From Candidatus Harrisonbacteria bacterium (GTDB lineage: Bacteria; Patescibacteriota; Minisyncoccia; UBA6257; UBA11618): DNA of 10,804 bases. Below are positions 6,072-10,804 of this stretch, piece by piece; the stretch's first letter is position 1; each line of letters begins with the position of its first letter. The stretch is taken from NCBI GenBank assembly GCA_023244865.1, contig JAHFLM010000028.1:1-10804 (forward strand). Direction: 5' to 3'. The notes below the pieces were generated by a model that saw nothing but the letters and a program-made list of their open reading frames with translations, searched no databases and was not told the DNA's origin. The position numbers were made by a program, and so were the translations under genes.

Positions 6072-6695
6072 ATTTGCCCTAGGCCGAAACCACAATCTCA
6101 CCTCGTTTTCATTAGTAATTAAAACCGAATTACTACTCCCCAAGTACCTCAAAGACCTCTTCATCTTCCACTCCTGAATTTTTTGTAATTTTTTTTCTAA
6201 CCAATCAGAACAAACTCTCTCAAATCTTTTTTTAAACCAAGTATCTTCCCCTAAAATTAAAATTGGTGATTCTAAAAATAAATCATTTATCTTTACACCC
6301 ACCCATTCATTTCTTAAAAGAAATCTTCCTAACCACTCACCTGTACCGTAAATTAATTTTAAATTCCCTAAAACTTTTTTATCATATTCATTTCTAGCAA
6401 ATTCTAAATCAAAAAAATCTCCTACCACAAAATGATTAAAACAAAATCCATCACCCCCCTTCACAAAACTCGTCCGCCTTCCCACCAACCCAAAAAATAA
6501 CAAAACAAAAAATCTCGCCGTAAATACTCTTCCCCCCTTAACAATCACCAAAACATCCCAATCCGAATCACTCTCGCTCTCACCCATCGCAAGCGACCCC
6601 GCCAAATAAACCTCCCGCACAAAAGGCAAATAAGTAAACCAAGAACTCCACTTCTTAATCCGCCAAAGTTTATTATCTAAGACAATCTCTTTCAT
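6066..6695 (-). CDS. Minimal nucleotidyltransferase (NTP_transf_2-like)
   Basis: This 209-residue protein has the nucleotidyltransferase signature LAGSLAMGESESDSDWDVLV (31-50). It contains Gly33-Ser34 of the nucleotide-binding turn and Asp45-x-Asp47 as metal ligands, matching the GS-x10-D-x-D pattern of the polymerase-beta superfamily. A hydrophobic stretch (60-71), GFCFNHFVVGDFF (83-95) and DLEFARNEYD (96-105) follow. The rest is helical and basic without a motif I recognise. Members add nucleotides to small molecules, proteins or RNA, but the substrate cannot be read here. I see no HEPN partner, so a toxin-antitoxin role is not supported. The ATG has only a weak GGGG upstream, held within an inverted repeat. 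The last codons and the stop lie inside a palindromic repeat. Confidence 0.75.
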   Translation of the reverse strand: MKEIVLDNKLWRIKKWSSWFTYLPFVREVYLAGSLAMGESESDSDWDVLVIVKGGRVFTARFFVLLFFGLVGRRTSFVKGGDGFCFNHFVVGDFFDLEFARNEYDKKVLGNLKLIYGTGEWLGRFLLRNEWVGVKINDLFLESPILILGEDTWFKKRFERVCSDWLEKKLQKIQEWKMKRSLRYLGSSNSVLITNENEVRLWFRPRANN

Positions 6696-6798
6696 TTACC
6701 CCGTTAGATATTTATTTAACAAAATATACATAAAATCAAATTCTCTAAATAAAATTATAAAAATAAACTCGGCATGTCATTTTATCTAATGGGGTTAA
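6696..6798. repeat. Inverted repeat spanning the rmuC-nucleotidyltransferase gap
   Basis: TTACCCCGTTAGATA (6696-6710) and TATCTAATGGGGTTAA (6783-6798) are inverted repeats with one mismatch and one bulge around 72 AT-rich bases. One arm begins at the rmuC stop codon (TAG, 6799-6801). The other touches the ATG of the downstream gene and contains its only GGGG ribosome-binding candidate. Pairing in the minus-strand transcript would hide that site. Confidence 0.55.
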
Positions 6799-7929
6799 CT
6801 AACCTTCTATTTGAGCTAAATCAGTTTCCACCTCTGTCGCTCCCCCTAGAAGTTCAAAATCCTGCCCCGTAATCCTCTTCACATCCTTATTCACCTTTCC
6901 AAACTCCTTTAAAGCCTTATTATACGAAGAATTTGTTGTTCCTAAATGCTTCCCTAAAGAAATCATAAAGTCAGCATAGGCCTTCATGTGTTTTCCCAAA
7001 TCGTTCACCTTACCCATAATCTCCCCTGATTCTTTTTGCATTTTTTCATAACGCAAACCTTGTAATACAGTCTGCAAATAAGCCACGAATGAAGTTGGCG
7101 ACACAATAATTACCTTCTTATCTCGGTAGGCATACTCAACCAAATCCCGCATGTCGGTCGCCCGCGAACCCACTTGATTTACAATCAAATCATAATAAAT
7201 CGCCTCCGCCGGAATAAACATAAAAGCAAAATCCATCGTCCCCTTCTCCGGCTTCACATACTTCGCCGTCTCATCAATTCTTTTCTGTAAATCATTTCGA
7301 AAATCTTTTTCGTAGCGCGCTCGATCCTCATCATTTTTCGCCTCCGCCAACCGATTATAATTTTCCAAACTAAACTTTGAATCCACTGGGATCAATCTTT
7401 CACTATAAAAAATCACCGCGTCCACAATTTCATTATCCCCCAAATCATACTGCATCTTGTAAGCCCCCGGCGGAAAAATATTCTTCAACAAATTTTCCAA
7501 ATAAAATTCCCCAAGCACCCCACGCTGTTTCGGATTTTTTAAAATGTCCTGAAAACTTTTAAATTGATCCGCAAAAGACAAAACCTGCTTATTCGACTCA
7601 TTCATCTTCACTAAGCCCTCCGTCACATCCCGAATAATTTTATTCGTTTCCATCGCCTGCTTCTGCACCATCTCGGTCACATTCCCATGCGTTCGCTGAT
7701 TAAAATCTCGGGTATCCCGCATGTGATTCGTGATCTGCTCTTTCAAATCATTAATCTGACTTTGATTCTGCTGCTTCAAATCATTCAACTGATTCTGCAT
7801 CAAGCCAAAACCCTGATCATTATTATTCTTCATACCCAACTCGCCAAACTTCTGCTTCAAAAAATAAATTAAAAAAGCGGCAGCCACCACGACCACCACC
7901 AAAACCACAATCAACAAAGTTAACTCCAT
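6799..7929 (-). CDS. rmuC: RmuC family protein
   Basis: The 376-residue protein has one N-terminal membrane segment (about 4-24), then a Gln/Asn-rich coiled-coil stretch (about 35-125), then the RmuC domain from about 130. The domain shows KQRGVLGEFYLENLL (134-148), IVDAVIFYSE (168-177) and LIPVDSKFSLENY (179-191). Glu141, Asp170 and Asp183-x-Lys185 fit the PD-(D/E)XK-type core ascribed to RmuC. EKGTMDFAFMFIPAEAIYYD (228-247) is a further conserved block. RmuC proteins limit DNA inversions and rearrangements between short inverted repeats; the mechanism is not settled. That is notable here because the window is full of inverted repeats. The ATG has AGGGG directly against it, too close for a normal Shine-Dalgarno, and a promoter ends 6 bases upstream. 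Confidence 0.93.
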   Translation of the reverse strand: MELTLLIVVLVVVVVAAAFLIYFLKQKFGELGMKNNNDQGFGLMQNQLNDLKQQNQSQINDLKEQITNHMRDTRDFNQRTHGNVTEMVQKQAMETNKIIRDVTEGLVKMNESNKQVLSFADQFKSFQDILKNPKQRGVLGEFYLENLLKNIFPPGAYKMQYDLGDNEIVDAVIFYSERLIPVDSKFSLENYNRLAEAKNDEDRARYEKDFRNDLQKRIDETAKYVKPEKGTMDFAFMFIPAEAIYYDLIVNQVGSRATDMRDLVEYAYRDKKVIIVSPTSFVAYLQTVLQGLRYEKMQKESGEIMGKVNDLGKHMKAYADFMISLGKHLGTTNSSYNKALKEFGKVNKDVKRITGQDFELLGGATEVETDLAQIEG

Positions 7930-7935
7930 CCCCTA

Positions 7936-7964
7936 AAGTTAATCCGCGAGTCTTTTTTAGTCAA
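7936..7964 (-). promoter_or_regulatory. Promoter of rmuC (-35 TTGACT, -10 TAACTT)
   Basis: TTGACT (7959-7964) lies 17 bases from TAACTT (7936-7941) on the minus strand. The -35 is five of six to consensus and the -10 is weak. The ATG follows 6 bases after the -10, so a transcript from here would be leaderless. Confidence 0.45.
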
Positions 7965-8000
7965 AAAAAATTCCCAGCACCCTCAATCATCAAGCTTAGT

Positions 8001-8130
8001 AAAAAAATAAAGTCTTAAATTTTGGTAAAATTCGAGGTGCAAGCGAGGACGCCGTGAGAGACACGCCTAGTGCCTCGGAACGGGAACCGCAGCGAGCAAC
8101 AAAGAAGTTTGCTAAAATTTAAGACTTTAT
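8001..8130 (-). terminator. Long-stem terminator with an 84-base GC-rich insert
   Basis: ATAAAGTCTTAAATTTTGGT (8007-8026) and GCTAAAATTTAAGACTTTAT (8111-8130) are inverted repeats, perfect over 17 bp. The stem starts next to the TAG stop codon (8131-8133) of the minus-strand gene, and its far arm runs into seven T residues, as in an intrinsic terminator. The apex holds 84 bases that are much richer in G+C than the flanks. Inside them CGAGG (8044-8048) can pair with CCTCG (8073-8077), enclosing CGTG/CACG (8053-8056, 8062-8065). A second CGAGG (8033-8037) could compete for the same partner. The insert is unrelated in sequence to the one after groEL. Confidence 0.6.
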
Positions 8131-8937
8131 CTAATTGCAACCAGGGCCAGTGGGAGTAACTTCGCAATACACAGGTCTAAGCACCTTCACCTCAATACTC
8201 GAAGAAAATGGAATATTTTTCTTATTTAAACAGCTCAAGGTAAATGTAGTGGTTCTGCCAATGGTCGTCCCCACCGTGCCACCTTTTGGATCCACCACAC
8301 CCAAATCTGAAATATTACACTTAGTCGCATTCCTACAACTCCAAGTTAATTCTAAAGAATTCTGAGGCTTAATTAATAAAGTTCTACTCGCGGAAAAATC
8401 ACACTCCGCTAAATCGCTCACACAATCACTACTCGTCACCCCATAATTTACCCCCTTAAAATTAATCCAGCCAAGCACTGCCCCGCCCCAAGCATAACCC
8501 GAAAAATCACATGAATTAGGCGTCAAAATATTTTTCTTCACTCCATAATTCGCGCCCGACATTTTTATCCATCCATCAAACCCACCCGTATTAGTAGCAT
8601 CTCCACTACATTGCCCGAGTGGTGCCGCCACACACGCTCTCGCCCAACCGCTCACCAAGCCAGTCTTATTATCAATCTTCGGCGCGCTAAAAGGCCCACT
8701 CGGAAAATTAGACAATCCTAGTCCAGAAAAACTAATCCAGCCGATATTTTCGCTCCAAGCAAACCCAGAAAAAATTCCCGAAGCATCATCTACATTCACT
8801 CCATAACCCGAGCCATTAAATTTTATCCAGCCCACATTTTCACTCCAAGCATAACCCCGCAAACTCGCCGCACGAGAAGTGCCCGCCAAAAATACCCCCA
8901 CGACTATCAATAAAAAAGTTTTAAAAATATTTTTCAC
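8131..8937 (-). CDS. Secreted surface protein with GYAWSEN-type repeats and an Ig-like domain
   Basis: The 268-residue product starts at a GTG and has a signal peptide (KNIFKTFLLIVVGVFLAG, likely cleaved after residue 23-24). Four repeats follow: GYAWSENVGWIKF (28-40), GFAWSENIGWISF (58-70), a diverged GWARAC...DGWIKM copy (97-126) and GYAWGGAVLGWINF (147-160). These aromatic repeats are ones I associate with exported proteins of CPR bacteria. Residues about 178-254 look like an Ig-like beta domain (SLELTWSCRNATKCNI, TTTFTLSC, SIEVKVLRP), with cysteines likely in disulfides. The end CEVTPTGPGCN looks like a linker stub rather than an anchor. No Shine-Dalgarno is seen; the start lies 5 bases after the stop of the preceding gene, which suggests translational coupling. 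Function is unknown; an adhesin or pilus-associated role is a guess. Confidence 0.8.
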   Translation of the reverse strand: MKNIFKTFLLIVVGVFLAGTSRAASLRGYAWSENVGWIKFNGSGYGVNVDDASGIFSGFAWSENIGWISFSGLGLSNFPSGPFSAPKIDNKTGLVSGWARACVAAPLGQCSGDATNTGGFDGWIKMSGANYGVKKNILTPNSCDFSGYAWGGAVLGWINFKGVNYGVTSSDCVSDLAECDFSASRTLLIKPQNSLELTWSCRNATKCNISDLGVVDPKGGTVGTTIGRTTTFTLSCLNKKNIPFSSSIEVKVLRPVYCEVTPTGPGCN

Positions 8938-8942
8938 AAAAA

Positions 8943-9395
8943 CTAAATCTTTTTATACAAAGCCGGATCACACCCAGCTGGAGCGGTTTTAGAACAAGAC
9001 AAACCATCGCTAGTCACTCTAATGCTTTTATACCCCCAATCCGTAATCTTGCCAGAATTACAAGTTATAAAACTCACAATCTGCACCGCTGCAAGCGAGC
9101 TACTGTCAGCCGCACAGCGACACGCCACCCCCTCCCAAGCACAACTCCCAGCCGCCACCACCGAATCCGGCCAACTTGTTCGCCTCACCCCACCCAAAGT
9201 AATCCCACCTCGAGCAGTTAAATCACCCACTTCCAAATCACCCGCCTTGGACTGCAAACCAGTCCCCGTCGTAATCGGCGCCGCCACATTCCCATTTGGT
9301 GGAATCCCACCAGGCTCAGTAAAAGCTAAAACTAAAACATGACTCACGATCACAGAAAAGAAAACCGCTAAAAATATTTTTAAATACTGCTTCAT
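8943..9395 (-). CDS. Small secreted cysteine-rich protein, paralogue 1
   Basis: The 150-residue product has an N-terminal membrane or signal segment (about 5-25). Next comes EPGGIPPNGNVAAPI (27-41) and LQSKAGDLEVGDLTARGGIT (47-66), a module I know from CPR surface proteins. The rest is a small domain with six cysteines (85, 92, 94, 112, 134, 142), including the shared words GGVRRT, WEG and ACRC. The upstream gene encodes a protein that aligns over this whole stretch with all six cysteines, so the pair is a tandem duplication. It is exported or membrane-anchored; the role is unknown. The ATG lacks a Shine-Dalgarno but has TGTTATAAT 6 bases upstream. Confidence 0.8.
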   Translation of the reverse strand: MKQYLKIFLAVFFSVIVSHVLVLAFTEPGGIPPNGNVAAPITTGTGLQSKAGDLEVGDLTARGGITLGGVRRTSWPDSVVAAGSCAWEGVACRCAADSSSLAAVQIVSFITCNSGKITDWGYKSIRVTSDGLSCSKTAPAGCDPALYKKI

Positions 9396-9401
9396 AATTT
9401 A

Positions 9402-9410
9402 ATTATAACA
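9402..9410 (-). promoter_or_regulatory. Extended -10 box directly before paralogue 1
   Basis: TGTTATAAT on the minus strand is a perfect extended -10 (TG-n-TATAAT) ending 6 bases before the ATG. No -35 match is seen. It would yield a leaderless message for this gene, in addition to read-through from the gene 34 bases upstream. Confidence 0.5.
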
Positions 9411-9429
9411 AACTCATTATTTTTATTTT

Positions 9430-10002
9430 TTAACACCAGAAACACAAAGCCTTAACGACCTTACTTACCACTTTCACCACCGCCTTCGCCCCATCCTTTA
9501 TCCCACCAACTATCGAGTCAACCACCCTTTCAAGTAAATTATCGCCACTTCCAAAATTTTTATATTGATACAACCCCGCCGTACACCTTTTGTCAGATGC
9601 AGCACACTGCGCCCGACCAGTCGTCACATTTAAATAAAAATCTCCCGACTCAGTCAGCACCCCAGCCTTGCAAGTTTTATAAGATAAAATCGCCACCGAC
9701 AAGCCAGTCGAATCATCTTCTACACATCTACAAGCCGTCCCCTCCCAATTACACCCCACCCCACTCTCAATCCCAGGCCAACCAGTTCGCCTCACCCCAC
9801 CCAAAGTAATTCCATTTCTTCCTCGAAGATCGCCCACTTCTAGATTCCCATTCTTTACCTGCCTCACCGAACCAATATTTAAAGGCGCAACAGAATTATT
9901 ATTTGGCGCCGTGTCAGTCGTATCTGAAAAAGCCACCACGCCAAAAAATCCAAAAACCAAAACTATTAAAATCAAACCCGCTCCCCTAAAAAATCTCGCC
10001 AT
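9430..10002 (-). CDS. Small secreted cysteine-rich protein with amphipathic C-terminal helix, paralogue 2
   Basis: I place the start at the ATG at 10000-10002 (190 residues), not at the in-frame TTG at 10020, because the stretch between them contains the -10 box TATACT. The protein begins MARFFRGAGLILIVLVFGFF, a signal or membrane segment. The shared module follows: NNNSVAPLNIG, QVKNGNLEVGDLRGRNGIT (48-66), GGVRRTGWPG, WEGTACRC. The six cysteines of its neighbour are conserved at 84, 91, 93, 111, 133 and 140. Unlike the neighbour it has an extra tail of about 40 residues (150-190). This begins LLERVVDSIVGGIKDGAKA, continues as an alternating Lys/Val helix, and ends CFWC. The tail is strongly amphipathic and could bind a membrane or a partner. 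It is the first gene of the three-gene surface cluster. Function unknown. Confidence 0.78.
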   Translation of the reverse strand: MARFFRGAGLILIVLVFGFFGVVAFSDTTDTAPNNNSVAPLNIGSVRQVKNGNLEVGDLRGRNGITLGGVRRTGWPGIESGVGCNWEGTACRCVEDDSTGLSVAILSYKTCKAGVLTESGDFYLNVTTGRAQCAASDKRCTAGLYQYKNFGSGDNLLERVVDSIVGGIKDGAKAVVKVVSKVVKALCFWC

Positions 10003-10010
10003 ATAAAATA

Positions 10011-10019
10011 AGTATAGCA
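10011..10019 (-). promoter_or_regulatory. Extended -10 box before the surface cluster
   Basis: TGCTATACT on the minus strand is an extended -10, five of six in the hexamer, ending 8 bases before the ATG at 10002. No convincing -35 is seen upstream, where the sequence is AT-rich repeat. It implies a leaderless or nearly leaderless transcript and argues against the upstream TTG as start. Confidence 0.5.
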
Positions 10020-10021
10020 AA

Positions 10022-10121
10022 TTTAAGAATTAAGATTTAATAATTAGAAATTAGGAAATAAGTATTATTAAAATAAATTCAATCTCTCAACTCTTAATTA
10101 ATAACTCTTAATTTCTATTTT
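10022..10121. repeat. AT-rich imperfect palindrome, copy C
   Basis: The left arm contains TTAAGAATTAAGATTTAA and AATTAGAAATTAGGAAAT; the right arm contains CTCTTAATTAATAACTCTT. The centre AAAATAAATTCAATCTC matches copies A and B in the same orientation. It fills the gap between two divergent genes, between their two promoters. Confidence 0.65.
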
Positions 10122-10135
10122 GTGGATAACCACCG

Positions 10136-10165
10136 CTAACACTAAAAAACCACATCGGTTAAAAT
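10136..10165 (+). promoter_or_regulatory. Promoter of the membrane protein gene (-10 TAAAAT)
   Basis: TAAAAT (10160-10165) ends 6 bases before the GTG start at 10172. CTAACA (10136-10141) is a four-of-six -35 match at 18 bases. No Shine-Dalgarno is present, so the message would be leaderless. Confidence 0.4.
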
Positions 10166-10171
10166 TAATTA

Positions 10172-10618
10172 GTGAGCAAATATTCTAAACAAGACAGATT
10201 CCTGAGTTGGGCTGGTTGGCTCTTAATTATAGTCGGCATTGGTGGGTGGCATTTAGGTAGTAGCCTCTCTCCACAATTAAACTTTGGCGAAAATGAAAAC
10301 CTCGCCCATCTTTTAGTTGGCATCATTATGCTATGCGGCGCCTACGGCATTACTACCACTAAAGATTTAAAAACCGCGATCATTGGCTTAGTCGGCATCA
10401 CCGCTCTCACATATAGCATCGTCGGCTTCTATATTCCCCAAATCCCATTTTTCAATTTCGAAACCACCGACAATATCTTCCACCTCTTTATCGCCATCTT
10501 CGCCTTCAACGCCATCTTCTACAGTCACTGCACCTGCGAATTTATCCCCGAAGTAAAAAAAGTAGTGGCCACAGTAGCCAAAACAACTAAAAAAAGAGGC
10601 CGCCCAAAAAAATCTTAA
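10172..10618 (+). CDS. Four-helix membrane protein with AT-hook-like basic tail
   Basis: The only plus-strand gene, 148 residues from a GTG. Four hydrophobic segments lie at about 11-31, 43-60, 67-87 and 101-118. The second and fourth are related: LNFGENENLAHLLVGI (36-51) resembles FNFETTDNIFHLFIAI (94-109), so the protein looks like a duplicated two-helix unit, each with an N-x-x-H motif. That pattern resembles DUF4383-type membrane proteins, though I cannot confirm the family. A CTC pair (120-122) follows the last segment. The tail KKRGRPKKS carries an AT-hook-like RGRP core, which would be cytosolic if the N-terminus is too. Function unknown. A strong terminator follows 8 bases after the stop. 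Confidence 0.75.
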   Translation: MSKYSKQDRFLSWAGWLLIIVGIGGWHLGSSLSPQLNFGENENLAHLLVGIIMLCGAYGITTTKDLKTAIIGLVGITALTYSIVGFYIPQIPFFNFETTDNIFHLFIAIFAFNAIFYSHCTCEFIPEVKKVVATVAKTTKKRGRPKKS

Positions 10619-10626
10619 AAATCAAC

Positions 10627-10659
10627 AAACAAAAAACTCCTTTTGGGAGTTTTTTGTTT
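10627..10659 (+). terminator. Strong bidirectional intrinsic terminator
   Basis: AAACAAAAAACTCC (10627-10640) and GGAGTTTTTTGTTT (10646-10659) form a 14-bp stem with a 5-base loop. The A-run on one side and T-run on the other let it work in both directions. It ends the membrane protein gene. Confidence 0.9.
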
Positions 10660-10694
10660 CCCCAAACACAACTAAAGTGATCGTCGATTAATAC

Positions 10695-10804
10695 TTTTAG
10701 AACATGACGGAAGAAAAATTGCCGGTTTCGTGTTGTTCGTTTTCCTAGAACAACACGAAAATTTTTCTGAGTCTGAGGGATAAAAATACGCTGGTATTTT
10801 TAAT
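10695..10804. repeat. Two-hairpin structured element, copy 2, cut by window edge
   Basis: From TTTTAGAACATGACGG to the last base this matches 3078-3189 in the same orientation. Hairpin 1 is TTTCGTGTTGTTC with GAACAACACGAAA and a 9-base loop, two bases shorter than in copy 1. Hairpin 2 is GATAAAAATACGCTGGTATT and continues past the edge. All stem differences from copy 1 are paired changes. The right outer arm is outside the window. Confidence 0.75.

Noticed and set aside
9022..9342. Plus-strand open frame of 106 codons opposite the surface paralogue
   Set aside because: It is the shadow of a gene with a signal segment and a conserved cysteine pattern; no start signal or motif of its own.
10003..10020. 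TTG at 10020 as the start of the surface paralogue
   Set aside because: The added six codons contain the -10 box, and the ATG at 10002 begins a good signal sequence.

Overview
The window reads like part of a small, AT-rich genome of the candidate phyla radiation (Patescibacteria, most likely Parcubacteria or a relative). The main evidence is a set of secreted proteins with short GYAWSEN-x-GWI-x-F motifs and a PNGNVAAPI / Q-x-K-x-GDLEVGDL module, both of which I associate with CPR surface proteins. In-frame TGG tryptophans and the use of TAG, TAA and TGA as stops fit the standard bacterial code. The placement is inference from motifs, not from a phylogenetic marker.

Almost everything is on the minus strand. 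From left to right there is: the N-terminal part of a YeaH/YhbH (DUF444) gene cut by the window edge; prkA, a PrkA-family serine protein kinase with an AAA+ domain; a 322-base gap with the prkA promoter and a large folded repeat; groEL and groES separated by an AT-rich palindromic repeat; a probable PD-(D/E)XK nuclease-like protein; a minimal nucleotidyltransferase; rmuC; a three-gene cluster of secreted cysteine-containing proteins; and one plus-strand membrane protein followed by a strong terminator. PrkA with YeaH is a known stress-signalling pair, and next to the GroES/GroEL chaperonin it gives the left half a stress-response flavour. The right half is envelope and surface.

The non-coding DNA is the unusual part. 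(1) An element of about 112 bases occurs twice (3078-3189 and 10695-10804), folds into two hairpins, and every stem difference between the copies is a compensated base-pair change. (2) The first copy sits at the apex of a long stem that begins at the groEL stop codon and ends in a T-run. A second, unrelated 84-base GC-rich insert sits in an equivalent long stem after the surface-protein gene (8007-8130). (3) A third family, AT-rich imperfect palindromes of about 85-100 bases, occurs in three intergenic sites. (4) Several genes (groES, rmuC, two surface genes, the membrane protein) have a -10 box only 6-8 bases before the start codon and no Shine-Dalgarno, which suggests leaderless mRNAs, while prkA and yeaH carry strong Shine-Dalgarno sites.
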